Notes: generated from the sequence alone by a model not told the origin. A DNA stretch of 64,000 bases from Zeugodacus cucurbitae (GCF_028554725.1 NC_071671.1:11630001-11694000); one strand, 5' to 3'; positions 49,324 through 60,536 are shown, counted from the stretch's first letter. Numbers and translations are program-made.

Positions 49324-50400
49324 TGTATGTATGTATGTTATTAGCGTTCAACGTTTAGCCGGTTATAGCCGAATCGATGAGAGCGCGCGAAGTTATGACT
49401 GTCAACAGTGACGTGGGAGCCAAGACGCGAGTGCGCCGACTGTTTGCTTGATGACAGGAGATATTTCGTCTTGTCCTCATTCACCTCCAGACGCATTCGC
49501 TTCGCCTCCTTATCCATGCAGAACAAACGGCTTGTTGCTTCCGATGATATCAATATCATCGGCGTACGCCAGGAGCTGTACACTCTTGTAGAAGATTGTA
49601 CCTTCTATATTTAGCTCTGCAGCTCGTATTATTTTTTCCAACATCAAGTTAAAGAAGTCGCACGATAGTGAGTCACCTTGTCTAAAACCTCGTTTGGTAT
49701 CGAACGGCTCGGAGAAGTCCTTCCCAATCATGACGGAGCTTTTGGTGTTGCTCAACGTCAACTTACACAGCCGTATTAGTTTTGCAGGGATACCAAATTC
49801 AGACATCGCGGCATAAAGGTAGCTCCTTTTCGTGCTGTCGAAAGCAGCTTTAAAATCGACAAAAAGGTGGTGTGTGTCGATCCTATTTTCACGGGTCTTC
49901 TCCAAGATTTGGCGCATGGTGAATATCTGGTCCATGGTGGATTTTCCAGGTCTAAAGCCACACTGATAAGGTCCAATCAGTTTGTTGACGGTGGGCTTAA
50001 GTCTTTCACACAGTACGCCCGATAGAACCTTATAGGCGATATTTAGGAGGCTTATCCCACGGTAATTGGCACAGTTTGTGGGATCTCCTTTTTTATGGAT
50101 TGGGCAGAGCACACTGAGATTCCAATCGTCAGGCATGCTTTCTTCCGACCATATTTTGCAAAGAAGCCGATGCATGCACCTTATCAGTTCTTCGCCGCCG
50201 TATTTGAATAGCTCGGCCGGTAATCTATCGGCCCCTGCCGCTTTGTTGTTCTTCAGGCGGGTAATTGCTATTCGAATTTCTTCATGATCGGGTAATGGAA
50301 TATCTATTCCATCGTCGTCGATTGGGGAATCGGGTTCGCCATCTCCTGGTGTTGTACTTTCACTGCCATTCAGCAGGTCGGAGAAGTGTTCCCTCCACAT
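49324..50400 (-). mobile_element. RTE-like non-LTR retrotransposon, copy 2
   Basis: Minus-strand relative of the element at 9063-10883. The 5' end (right) is truncated just upstream of WREHFSDLLNGSES. The 3' end (left) keeps the tail CGGTTATAGCCGA at about 49360 followed by a short GTAT repeat. About 600 bp between HNF (about 49392) and the tail is missing compared with copy 1, so the thumb/C-terminal domain is lost. The copy does contain the RT fingers absent from copy 1, so the two complement each other as a family reference. Confidence 0.88.
49390..50390 (-). pseudogene. RTE reverse transcriptase, copy 2
   Basis: Domains in order: fingers with AITRLKNNKAAGADRLPAEL, LCPIHKKGDPTNCANYRGIS and the AYKVLSGVLCERL helix; motif A FVDFKAAFDS; motif B KRGFRQGDSLS; catalytic LLAYADDIDIIG. 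After YADD the frame breaks at about 49515 and resumes as DKEAKRMRLEVNEDKTKYLL to about 49392. There the copy jumps to the 3' tail. Endonuclease and C-terminal region are absent. Close similarity to copy 1 implies the family was recently active. Confidence 0.88.
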
Positions 50401-50439
50401 ATATGCTATAATTAATTCCAGAACCGATATCACTCATTC

Positions 50440-50850
50440 TCACCACCAAGGTACACTCTATTCAACACTACACTATCACTTAATTTTGCTAAAATATCTC
50501 TCATATTAACCGATATATAGGTATAAAGTCCACCGGAAGTTTTAAATGATATATGGGAGCTAAGAAAGTTATAAAGTCACGAATTTGAAGAAACAGATGC
50601 TCTCTGAATTACATTAAAATATCTGAGAGATTTGCCGATATTTTCGATAAAAAATTATTCACAGGCACTGAGGTTCCCATATTTGCTATCTGGTGTCTTT
50701 AAAACTTATAGTCCGATATCACCAATACCACACCAATGTAGTATTTGTTCTTGAGATACATATTTTAAAATGAACAAATCAGATGTTATTTCAAATTTGG
50801 TAATATGGGAAGTAGGCATGGTTGTGAACCGATTTCGCTCATTTTTTTCT
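50440..50850. repeat. Family A repeat fragment
   Basis: Shares TATCTCTCATATTAACCGAT, TATAAAGTCCA and GGAAGTAGGCATGGTTGTGA in order with the other family A copies, in the orientation opposite to 649-1850. It directly adjoins the 5' truncation point of RTE copy 2 and the start of the next transposase fossil. Confidence 0.7.
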
Positions 50851-50894
50851 GTATTGTATTTGTAGTATTTGCTAGTATTCCAAAACATATTTCT

Positions 50895-51357
50895 ACTGAA
50901 AGTGGGATGGAATAACTGCTATTGGAACTCGTTTCTCGGCGGCGTAATTAGGCCATACTTCTTCCGTTATGACCAAGACCGGCACGTTACTGTGAATCGC
51001 TACCGCTCAATAATAACCGAATATTTTTGTCCCGAATTGGATGATATGCATGAACTTGGGCAATATGTAGTTCCAATAGGACGGCGTCACAAGCCACACA
51101 GCGTATGTCACAAACGATTTATTAAAAGCCAAGTTTGTTGAACGTGTTATCACACGAAGACCTGCGGGACTACGTCAAGTCTATGGGTCTATGCCAACAA
51201 GCCAACAACGATTCATGAACTTCGTACGAATAACAAACGTTAAATTGCAGCAGTATCAGCCGATTTATGCTTGAAGACCGCCGAAAATTGGGTTTAGCGT
51301 CTGGACTTCTGCCACCACGAGCACCCATGCAAACGAAATCGTGTTCCATACATAATG
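50895..51357 (+). pseudogene. Decayed mariner-like transposase fragment (DD41D relative)
   Basis: One frame reads GGVIRPYFFRYDQDRHVTVN, RYRSIITEYFCPELDDM. This aligns with GGIIGPYFFKDAVGRNVTVN and RYRSMLTNFLLPKMEEL of the DD41D copies in this window. Further on, in shifted frames, are YVKSMGLCQQANN (the YVKSKVYRNKPAT block) and a final HANEIVFHT, resembling the usual HLNEIIF end. The second catalytic block is destroyed (PIGRRHKPHS in place of QQDGATCHTA). It is much older than the other two copies and from a related, not identical, family. Confidence 0.7.
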
Positions 51358-51359
51358 TA

Positions 51360-53161
51360 GCGCTCTTATTGAAAAAAACCCTTTATAAATTCGGCCAGAA
51401 GTTTGTTCCGATAATAGTTACATGAAGTTATAATACCAAATGAGCTCTTTAGAATCATGGAACTTTCTTATAATAATAGTATTCGATTGAACAATTTCTT
51501 TGTTTTAGTGTAATTCTCAATAAAATCTGTGAAATGTAAGATTTTTTTCTTTTCTTCTGACTTGATTTTCCATATTGTCAATTAAGTATTCCTCTCAGTT
51601 ACATATATCGAGTTATTAACTGTTTTTACTAGGAATTTTCTAATCATTTCTCAAATTCTCCTGTATATCGACAGAAAGTAACTCAACTTTCGAATTTGTA
51701 GAACATAGAATTCCAAACTATTAGCACCACCTAATATGTTCCTGACAGTTCCGCAACCATGATGCAAGCAATTAATATTTCACGTTTCCCACACAAATCG
51801 GTTGTGTAGTAAATGGAGCTGCTTTCGCCACTGTTTGTTGTTATTCTCCAACATTTGCGAAGCCATCAGCAATGAAATGTCAACCTCAGGGCGATGATAA
51901 AGGCGAGAAATTGTGAACGAAGAGGCGTTGCAGGGGCAGCTGAAGGATAACAGTTGGCCAACCGCAGCAGCGTCAATGCAGCCAATGTCAACTGTGCAAC
52001 CATGTCATCAGCGTCACCGCATCAAACATCAAAAGTGATTGTGAGGAGAGCGAGTGGAATGTAGGCGGTTGTGCGCTGTGCACCTTTCACTTGCCTCACT
52101 GGTTGCTATTTTTATTTTAAGGCATAAATTTAATTTGTGAATTGCTCTCGACATTATGCGTCACTCACTTTCGGTCATTTTTCCATTCTGCCATTTATAT
52201 TGTACACACTCTCATACCTGTACAAAAATACTTTACAAAAATATTTTTCACCAACATTTTTCGATATTTCCTGCCTTATGAGATCCCTCGCTCTGCATAC
52301 GAAATACACTGGTGGGTCGTTCAACATTAATCATAATGCTGCTGGTTGCGACACACAGGCGGTCAACAATGAAGAGTAGCAGACAAGTTTAAGCGCAATT
52401 TGCTTTTTTTTATTTTTATATAAAGAAAGCCACAGATGTGGCTATGTATGCCAAAATACACGGAAATTCCAAATTGCCAAGCTGAGACAATTTCCCCAAT
52501 GCTAAAAATAGATTTTCAAAAGAACTATTTAAATGCAAATTGAATTCATTTGTCTTTAATGAACAATCGGGGAATTGCAATCAATTAGTTGCGGCGACAG
52601 CCAGCCTTACATTCATCTTACAACACCCACACGGTTTGGCTTTATTGTCAGAAATCTCATATAAAGTGACAAGGCGTAAGCGCATTTTGTACGAAATTGT
52701 GAAAGCTATTGGCATTGTAAAAATGTCAACAGTTACATATAGACATTCACTAACATATTTACATATACTTTAAAGAAAGTATAAACGAATTGTTATGGAA
52801 TATTTGTGGTTGCATGAGAAAATATTTTTATTTATTACGCCTCGTTGTGTTAGCATCTTAAGCTTAGCAATGAATATTATTTCCATCTGAGTACAAAGTT
52901 TAATGCTTTATAAAAAGCAATTTAAGCGCCTGAGATGAATGCCGGAAAATTATTCTTACAAATACATATGTGCTGGATTTGCCTGTCTAACTACTGGGAA
53001 GATATGGGCCGATATCAAACGAACGCACCATATTATATCAAACAAAATGTAACGTTCTCATATGATTTTATTGAGATTTACTCTCCACTGGATGATAAGA
53101 CACAATATAAGAAGCCAAACAGATGAAAATCAGGAAGGTTTCTTATTTCAATAATATTTGT
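51360..53161. other. Non-coding intergenic DNA
   Basis: 51760-52090 is noticeably less AT-rich and unique, with CAGC-rich words, but has stops in all frames. Otherwise AT-rich. No gene or element recognised. Confidence 0.4.
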
Positions 53162-53288
53162 AACAAGTAAGGAAGAGCGGAGGCTGGGGTAATTCATGGA
53201 CCGTTTTTAATGCCACCTAGCGACATTCTATCCAATATTATACGCTCACTAAAGTTTGCTAAGATATCTCACATATTAACTGATACAG

Positions 53289-53592
53289 AAAGTCCTCTCT
53301 CGATGAACAAAAACTAAACTCTACAAGTCCCTCATCATTCCCGTCCTACTTTATGGTGCAGAAGCGTGGTCGGTGTCAACATCCGATGAGACGGCACTAG
53401 GAGTTTTCGAGAGAAAGGTTTTGCGGAAGATTTATGGTCCCTTAAACATTGGTTTAAACGGCGAATACCACAAAAGATGTGTTGTTCGACGACATAGACA
53501 TAGTCCAGCGAATAAAAAGACAGAGGCTACGCTGGCTGGGTCACAATGTTCGAATGGACGAAAGTGCCTGAAAGTTTTCGATGCAGTACCCG
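53289..53592 (+). pseudogene. RTE reverse transcriptase fragment inside the Tc1-like element
   Basis: Plus-strand frames read TKTKLYKSLIIPVLLYGAEA (with a frame change), MSTSDETALGVFERKVLRKI, a decayed LRWLG block and KVFDAVP. This matches the C-terminal part of RTE copy 1. It has no 3' tail or target duplication, so it arrived by deletion or recombination and not by a clean insertion. Confidence 0.8.
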
Positions 53593-54110
53593 TTGTTCAT
53601 CAACTTTTCTGCGAACGTGTGACATATCGTATGAACCGAAGTGGTTAATTTTGTATTTATCTGAAAATATGACTTCTCTCCAATACTCCTTGGTCCAAAT
53701 TTTTGTGCAATTTAGCCCACTGGAGGCGTTTTTGTCGCATTTTTACTGAAGAAAGTGTTTTTATGGATGGCCAACGGCCAGTTAGTCCGGTTTTTTGGAG
53801 ACGCCTTAGTACAATCTGAGTTCCGATTTCGGTTCCATTCAGTTTCCGAAGTTTGATTCTAATGTCTTCAACGGTTTTGAATTTGTTCCGAATTCTAATC
53901 CGCTTAATATGGTGGTCATCCTTGACAGTAGCCCTCTTCGGGCGGCCGGAGCCAGCTTTGCGTTTTATAGACCTAGTCTTTGGATATTTTTGAAGGAAAA
54001 AACTGATAGTAGTCTAAGTAAACTTTATTTGTTCACAAATTTTGCGTATACTCAAGTTCTGAGATCGCAAAGCCAAAATTGCTATTTTATCAATTTCACT
54101 CAATTTTAGC
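53593..54110 (-). pseudogene. Tc1-like transposase N-terminal domain, broken
   Basis: From ATG at about 54108: LKLSEIDKIAILALRSQNLS, IRKICEQI (first helix-turn-helix), a stop, then the GRP-type AT-hook GSGRPKRATV, a second helical block (IKRIRIRNKFKTVEDIRIKL and LRRLQKTGLTGR) and RQKRLQWAKLHKNLDQGV. It frameshifts into VIFSDKYKINHFGS and VRRKVDEQ, the W-SDE-F--FG block of Tc1 with the catalytic SDE changed to SDK. It ends abruptly at the RTE junction. Confidence 0.8.
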
Positions 54111-54619
54111 ATTTTCGCACTTTCTGTTTTATTTGTAATGACGTGTACACTCAGGAAAATAAATAAAACATTTTCTTGTATCCGAATAATGTACTTAGTA
54201 TAATAAATACTTTCTTGTATTATATATGAGAGTTTGATTTGTTAATACTATATCAATTTAAAGTAACTGCAAGTAAGTGTCCCGTTTTTTTGTCTGCTAC
54301 TGTATATGGTATAAAGTCCATTGAAAGTTTGAACACTCTAATATGAGGTATATAGAAGATAGGAGAAGCTACGACCGAATCCACAATTTTTTAGCACGGA
54401 GACATATTACTAGAAGAAAAAGATTTCCTCGGAAGTTCTTTAAAATATCCGGGAGACTTACCTATGTATATTTATTTATTACAAGCATGTGGACCGTTCC
54501 ATATATGGGGCCTTCAAAACTTATGGTCCGATTTTTAGAAGGGTGATGCCACATTATAAATGCAGTATTTTTGCAGAGTTCTCTTCCAATATCTTCTCTA
54601 GTGCTTACTTTATATATTA

Positions 54620-54830
54620 AACAAGTAAGGAAGGGCAAAGTTCGGGTCCGATATGCAGCACTTCTTTAGATGAAATTTAAGGTTTCTGGTTCACTACTGT
54701 GTTAAAGCATTTTTAGTAATTTTCAACATAACCTTTGTATGGAATGTAGGCGTGGTCATAATACTATTTCCTCCATTTTCAGACTGTATAGAAAGAGAGA
54801 AAAAATACACTTAAACTATAATAGAAGGAC
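54620..54830. repeat. Family A repeat, partial second copy
   Basis: A new AACAAGTAAGGAAGGGC end at 54620-54635 directly abuts the previous copy. AGTAATTTTCAACATAAC and GTAGGCGTGGTCATAAT follow, as in other copies. Similarity fades by about 54830. Confidence 0.6.
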
Positions 54831-55659
54831 AGTCCTTTGAGTAGTCAGAACAAAAAAAAACACTAATTAGATATTAAGTCTCTGTTAAGCGCCTTCTACA
54901 AATCTGATAAATTCGCTAATTTGCGGAAAATTGATATCCAAGAAATTTTAGTCTTGATCTCGCCAGGCAACTTCTGCAGTTAGCACCCCATACAATGTTT
55001 ATTGACTGACTCGTACAACTAAGGAAATATTACTGAAGGCGAAGAGCTCCCTTGACATCTCACAATTTCCCTTGGGTCAGAAGGATCTTGCGACTTGCCC
55101 AGCTCATCTGAGCCTAATTATCCAGTAGAAAATCACAAGACGATAAATAGTGCTTCTACTTTTTTCCATCTATCTATTTTGAGGCTGAAGGCTGAATATC
55201 TTGCGGCATTTGAAGTTAAGTTCCGATCAATACCAAAACCTTTTGCTTCAGACAACTACCTCAATGTATTCTAACATTATTCTCATAAGCATCTAGTAAT
55301 TGCGCTTGAAGGTCCTAGAATATCATAAGTGGTGGCACCGTTACGTCATATTTAGCCATACAAATCAAAGTACTATATAAAATTAAAATTTTTTATAAGC
55401 ACGAAAAACGAAAACCGAAATTAAAACTGTATTTTTTGAAACATAAATATATGATCATACTTACATAACTCCGTAAGATATAAGAAAAAATATATATCCA
55501 TATAATTACAAAATATCATTTGCCCCAATAAAATTAAAAAATCCCAATATGTATATTAGTCATTTCTGGTTTATTAATAAAACATTCCAACCGGGGACAA
55601 TAGCAACGTAAAACTCAATCGTCAAGAAAAGAAGTTCCGCTTAACAATAACTATTAAAT
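54831..55659. other. Intergenic DNA downstream of the P-protein gene
   Basis: No ORF of note. The right end is the presumed 3' UTR of the minus-strand P-protein gene. A minus-strand AATAAA (TTTATT at 55570-55575 on the plus strand) lies about 85 bp beyond the stop. 54880-55300 may be decayed repeat sequence but was not identified. Confidence 0.45.
55570..55575 (-). other. Candidate polyadenylation signal AATAAA
   Basis: Minus-strand AATAAA 85 bp after the TAA stop (55660-55662) of the P-protein gene, a normal distance for a compact fly 3' UTR. The sequence around it is AT-rich, so chance occurrence is possible. Confidence 0.5.
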
Positions 55660-57990
55660 TTAATGCCAGTGGCACACCACATGAGCAATCATCAAGTATA
55701 TGGTAACGCTCGTCACACACACCAACATAATGGGGAAGCCTACCTTGCAGTAATAGAGGAATGGAAAATTATAGCCATGTTTCTCCGCCACACCGGCGCA
55801 TATGACATTCGCATAAGTGCCGATTATCGTGCCAATGCTGCCCAAGCCGGAGCCCAGCAGCACGGCCCAAATGAGCGGCTGCACGGGCAATTCTTCCTCC
55901 TCGATATCTTCCACGGCAACGGTTACAGCACGTAACATCAACGAGGCCACTGAAGCGTCGGTTAGAAAGGCAGCACAAAACGCCGACCACCAAACGGCTA
56001 TCAGAATGGCAACAACCAGACGCGCATCGGAACTGCTATAGGTAATCAGATTACCCGTCAAATTGCTAATCACATCGAATAGTCCCATCTGCGATGTGGC
56101 CTCAGAGAAAACAATGACACAGGCGAGAAAGAGCATAGTCGACCACTCAATGCGGCCGAGTATGCCATCGAAATCTTCATTTTCAGCCAATATGAGCATG
56201 AGAATGCAGGCGAGCAGCGAGGTCCAAGCCACGGAGAGAAAATGCAAATTCGGTATGAGATGCAGTCCGATGAGTACGAAAACGAAGAGCAGCACAATAC
56301 AGCATTTGACTAGTAGCGCCTTATCAGTAATTTGAAATTCGTTTTTGAGCGCCTTCACGGTTTCCTTGTAGTCCGGTGGTGGTGTTGGCATCTTACCAAT
56401 ACGTTGTAGGCGCTTACGCAGACGACGCACCTTCGATAAGACTGTATCGCGCATCGCTTCTTCATCCTTCGAATATGGACTAATACTCTTGGCGGTGCGC
56501 GACCACACCTTAATAACACGACGCAGACGTTCAATCTCGGCACCATCTTTATAGCGCATCGTATTCGAATCGTGATAGAGTATACGCATGTAGAGGTAAG
56601 CGCTTGCGCCGGCTATTATGGTACCTGGCAAAACGTGCTCGACAAAGACAAACGCGTCGATGCCCTCGCGTCGTAATACCTCGTGGTTCAATACGTATTC
56701 GGCCGGTGTCTCACCATTTGGCGTCAAAGTATTGCCAACATTCGCATAGATAATCAGGCAGGAGAGTAACGGCAACGGATTCAGTTCCATTAGTTCGCAA
56801 ACACGCATGGTAATCGGTGCGATCAATAGCACCATCAAAATGTTATCGAGCCATGATGAAAGCACAAAAGTGATGAAACACAAGCAATTCAGTATTGGCC
56901 AGATATGACCGTTTGAGCACTCATAGATGCGTACGGTGATGTAATCGATAATACCAGTCTCTGCCAATATGGCTATGATGAGCGTCAAACCGAATAGCTC
57001 CAAGAGTATCTCGAAATCGATCCAGTCGATGATAGTACGCAACGAGGGTCGTAAATTGAGTAGTGCTAGCATGCTGATGGCGAGCGTGCAGAAAACGATT
57101 ATAGCGAGCGCACGATGCACGATGTCCAGCATCAGCAGTATATAGAAGCCAATTACTAGTACGAGCGCTATGGCAACACCGATTTCTAAGTTTATCGGCG
57201 ACGGCTCATAATAGAACTCCAACGAAAGCGGTTCCGGTATATTCGTGCGCATGCTGATTTGCAACTTGTCGCTACCCTTCTCAGAAATGGACTGCAATGC
57301 GAACAGTTTTGTGCGTTCCACAAGATGTATGCTGTCTAAATCCGAGGTGTCTTCTAAATATAATACCCAAGGCTTGGTAACTTCATGTCTTTCACTCCCC
57401 ACAAATTGAAACAGCTGAATACTCAACGTTTTTTCTTTACCGGCTAACTTTTTCAACTGATGCTTCGAGAGCATTATAAATGGCCCGGTAGCTATAATGA
57501 AGAATCCATTCGACTTTGATGGCTCTGGCACATTGAAGATCTTCTCTGTGCCATTATGAATGCATATGAAATTCGATTTGGAGTGTTCATGTTCGGGTTG
57601 TACCAATAGCAAACTCGTGAATATTAGCCAAATTACAAAGAGCACACTGATCTTGACGATTTTCAAATATTTACTCTTCCTTTTTTGCATTGCGGTTTGT
57701 GATTCAGCAGCTTCATCTTCTTCTGCTTCGGAGAGCGATGTCGCACTTGTATCATCATTGAAGTTCGCTGCTCCGGCGTACAAACGCTGATCCCCTCCAT
57801 CTTCGAAAGCTACCACCTTGCGACGGTCCGTTCTCTGTGCGCGGTCATGCGCAGGAGACGTCTGAATTTTGCCTACAGTTCCTTTCATCGTCGTGCGTGT
57901 TCTAGCGGTTCGCCACTCAACGAACTCTGTGTCCGATTCCAGTGAATCATGTTCGTCCGCTTCGTGACTCCAGAGCGAGGGTTTTGACAT
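55660..57990 (-). CDS. P-protein (OCA2/hoepel) family transporter
   Basis: Intact 776-residue single-exon gene of the ArsB/NhaD-like permease superfamily that includes human OCA2 (melanosomal anion/pH regulation) and the Drosophila hoepel genes. Residues 1-108 are a charged cytoplasmic tail with an acidic Ser/Glu stretch. A first membrane helix lies at about 109-130 and a long luminal loop with NGT at 146-148 runs to about 265. Two membrane-helix blocks follow (about 268-470 and 557-775), separated by a basic loop (480-555). Retained family signatures include SSWLDN (378-383) and the end NVICAGVAEKHGYNF (728-742). Positions usually GDPPN and IDNIP in the family read NGETPAE (425-431) and LTDASVA (676-682), so substrate specificity may have changed. 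GC content is well above the flanks, and a stop-free 2.3-kb frame shows selection. Confidence 0.9.
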   Translation of the reverse strand: MSKPSLWSHEADEHDSLESDTEFVEWRTARTRTTMKGTVGKIQTSPAHDRAQRTDRRKVVAFEDGGDQRLYAGAANFNDDTSATSLSEAEEDEAAESQTAMQKRKSKYLKIVKISVLFVIWLIFTSLLLVQPEHEHSKSNFICIHNGTEKIFNVPEPSKSNGFFIIATGPFIMLSKHQLKKLAGKEKTLSIQLFQFVGSERHEVTKPWVLYLEDTSDLDSIHLVERTKLFALQSISEKGSDKLQISMRTNIPEPLSLEFYYEPSPINLEIGVAIALVLVIGFYILLMLDIVHRALAIIVFCTLAISMLALLNLRPSLRTIIDWIDFEILLELFGLTLIIAILAETGIIDYITVRIYECSNGHIWPILNCLCFITFVLSSWLDNILMVLLIAPITMRVCELMELNPLPLLSCLIIYANVGNTLTPNGETPAEYVLNHEVLRREGIDAFVFVEHVLPGTIIAGASAYLYMRILYHDSNTMRYKDGAEIERLRRVIKVWSRTAKSISPYSKDEEAMRDTVLSKVRRLRKRLQRIGKMPTPPPDYKETVKALKNEFQITDKALLVKCCIVLLFVFVLIGLHLIPNLHFLSVAWTSLLACILMLILAENEDFDGILGRIEWSTMLFLACVIVFSEATSQMGLFDVISNLTGNLITYSSSDARLVVAILIAVWWSAFCAAFLTDASVASLMLRAVTVAVEDIEEEELPVQPLIWAVLLGSGLGSIGTIIGTYANVICAGVAEKHGYNFPFLYYCKVGFPIMLVCVTSVTIYLMIAHVVCHWH

Positions 57991-59398
57991 ATTTTGTCGT
58001 TAACGCAAACAAACCGATGTAAGGACTTGCTGAAGTTTTTGAATTAAAATTAAGTTTTTTTAATCTTAAATATTTTCCAAAAGAAATTTTTTGTTTTCAC
58101 TTTGACAGTGAATGTAAAACGTTTGTGATCAATACATAATGTAATGAAATTACACAATGGTACTCAGCCCAAAATTGTCCATATGTGCGTAACTGCCTTC
58201 CCTAAATAAAAGCGGCAGCGGCCAACGACTGTCAAAAAATTCTCATGCCCATACAATTTGTATGGCGCATACCTAAATAACGCGACGGCGACGCTGAGCG
58301 GATGAAATTTTCTATTTTGACAGAGCGTTCCGAAGTAAAGTTGGCTGCGAAAAACGAAGTTTCTCTATTCAATAAAATTTCACAACAACAATTCAAGTAA
58401 ATATTTTGAAATTTGACTCATATTATTTTCATAGTTAGAGTCTTTACCCGTTACGGTGCAGTAGGCATTATCTGCGATGTGGCAAGGAATCATGTTAGGA
58501 CAAAGATGTAGGAAGGAATCATCATCATAGTTACTATGTATCTACTCTACTATACGGCTTTCGCAAGGCTGAAGTTGAATCATCTCGGTATCATAAATTA
58601 CGCGAACCAAGCGAATTGGCTGGAATAGACATTTACTGCCTCAACAAATTTGTGACTGATTCAAAACACTTCTTCGATTTCTTAGTTCTTAATAAACTTT
58701 AAGTAGAAGATTTGTTTGGAAACACAATCGATCTGCCTCTTTGATTGTCCAAGTGATATCCTTCATGACTCTTGTCGTGATGATCATTCGCAAAGTGACA
58801 TCACATAAACACCCTTAAAGTTCCGATCGCGATCCCTTGTCAGGATTTCTTCACCGCATATATACCGCATATATTAACCTATCGCCATAAGTTTGAACTG
58901 TCCAAAAATTTACAATTTGAAGCGACAACAAGTCGAATGAACACGGTAAGCGTTGGACATGACAAGACGAACTTGGGAGAACCAGATGAATTGTCCCGAT
59001 TATAAATTAGTAGCCTGGACAAATTTGTAAAAGGCTCAAAGCGCATTGTCGTCACATGAGTGTCTCGGGTATTCATATTGATGATTTTGTGGGATCACAA
59101 AGGACTGGCTCTAGCTATCCCAGTAGGATCACCTCTTGCACAAAGTTCAGACCTTTAACCCCATCTAACTTAACAACACCGAACTAAGGGTTATGTGGGC
59201 ATGTGGTCAAAGTAGTATGACATCTCTCTATTCCATATAAGTTGGAAAACGCTAGTCGCTTGTTCGTTTCGCTATAGACAATTTTTTACTTTTCAATTTT
59301 TATTTGATAATTTTTAGACTATTTTCGCTAAGGATGTTGTTTGTTTGATTCGCCATTTGATAGTTTTATACTAGAGAGTATGTGAATACTTGAAATAT
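57991..59398. other. 5' flank of the P-protein gene and intergenic DNA
   Basis: 57991-58400 is the likely 5' UTR and promoter of the minus-strand gene. It is less AT-rich than other intergenic DNA, with GCGACGGCGACGC words, but no clear TATA box or initiator could be chosen. 58440-59260 has mixed composition with short open stretches that look like decayed repeat; no family was recognised. Confidence 0.4.
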
Positions 59399-60536
59399 TA
59401 GGTTGTCAAATATCTCCTTTCCATTTTCAATGTTTTATGTGTGTTACAGTGATCGAATTTAGTTCAAATATGCGCCGTTTCGTTCGATAATCTGTTTACA
59501 TCTAGAGTAACTTCATAATTACCCCATCTTAGAAGCCCCGCTCATAATTTACGAAGAACTCGGACAGCCACTTCTCACAAGCCTATTTTGAGTTTAACTT
59601 TACACAACCAATGGCGTTCGCTATGGAAAGAAACTGGTGGTAATCACTTGGCGATATGTCCGGGCTATATAGTGGATGCGATAAAATCTTCCAACCGAGC
59701 TCCCACAGTTTCTGACGAGTCATCGACGAAGTGTGTGGTCTGGTGTTGTCCTGGTGGAACACTACACCCTTCTTGTTGGCCAATTCTGGAGCTTCTAGTC
59801 CATCGCCTGCTTTAAGCGGTCTAGTTGTTCGCAGTAGATGGTAGAATTAAGCGTCTGGCCATATGGGATCAGCTCATAGTGGATGATTTCCTTCCAATCC
59901 CACTAAACACACAGCGAAACCTTTCTGGCCGTCAATCCCGGCTTGGCCACTGTTTGGGACGATTCACCGCTCTTCGACCACGACCGTTTTCGCTTGATAT
60001 TATCCTATGTGACCAATTTTTCGTCGCCAGTCACCATCCGCTTCAAAAATCGGGTCGATTTCGTTCCGTTTCAGCTGGCTGGTTTGATGACTAACTCCCA
60101 TCTCCAGGGCAATGTCACAAGATGCCACATGCCGGTCCAACTCGATGTTTTCCCTGATTTGATCGGTATTCGTCGTCACAGGTCTACTGCAGGCTGGCTT
60201 ATCCATGGTGTCGTTTCCACCCACTCTGAATAGTAGAAACCATTCCTCCGCAGTTCGAAGTGATAGAGTACCATCCCCCATCATTAATCTCACGGAACGT
60301 TTATCTAGCGAATTTGCCTTTAACAAAGGAAAACTTTGAAATAGCGCGAATTTCGGCGTTAGTGAACTCCATGTTTACACTGTTGAAAGCAATATCCAAA
60401 CTAATCATGCATAGCGTCATTTTGTAGGTTATGTCAAGACCTTTCAAAGATGTATAGTATTGCCAGATACGAGCTTTGTACATAGCCGCGAAATTCAAAA
60501 GACAAATTGGCGAAATGGAGATATTTGACAACCTAA
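59399..60536 (-). mobile_element. mariner (DD34D, irritans-like) element, copy 1
   Basis: 1138-bp element with inverted ends TTAGGTTGTCAAATATCTC at both sides, flanked by TA at 59397-59398 and 60537-60538. It is about 150 bp shorter than a typical full mariner because of internal deletions. It contains a minus-strand transposase relic. The start of a second copy of the same family is at 63877-64000. Confidence 0.92.
59583..60372 (-). pseudogene. mariner transposase, multiply broken
   Basis: The start MEFTNAEIRAISKFSFVKGK is followed by a stop. Frames then continue with MDKPACSRPVTTNTDQIREN, ELDRHVASCDIALEMGVSHQ (HTH) and a deletion that joins directly to LKRNEIDPI. Later parts read KRSWSKSGESSQTVAKPG, YELIPYGQTLNS, then VVFHQDNTRPHTSS (second catalytic Asp) and YSPDISPSDYHQF (third Asp, spacing 34). 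Stops and frameshifts occur throughout, including TAG after QAMD and at the end of KLNSK. The first catalytic block (normally TGDEKW) is damaged to DGDWRR. Not functional. Confidence 0.88.

Larger units (their letters stand above)
53286..54302 (-). mobile_element. Tc1-like transposon, truncated, inserted in family A
   Basis: The right end on the minus strand reads CAGTAGCAGACAAAAAAAC from 54302, with TA at 54303-54304. At the left, TA at 53284-53285 is followed by only CAG (53286-53288) before foreign RTE sequence. The left half of the element, including the catalytic domain, is therefore replaced. The surviving part carries the transposase N terminus. Confidence 0.75.
53162..54619. repeat. 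Family A repeat, split by a Tc1-like insertion
   Basis: Begins AACAAGTAAGGAAG, matching the inverted end of the copy at 649-1850. It is interrupted after ATTAACTGATA at 53285 and resumes at 54303 with TATATGGTATAAAGTCCA. The uninterrupted relative at about 50500 reads ATTAACCGATATATAGG then TATAAAGTCCA, which confirms the split. It continues to the TTTATATATT before the next AACAAGTAAGG at 54620. Confidence 0.8.

Noticed and set aside
55663..57790. Plus-strand ORFs within the P-protein gene
   Set aside because: Antisense shadows of the intact 776-residue minus-strand gene, without motifs of their own.
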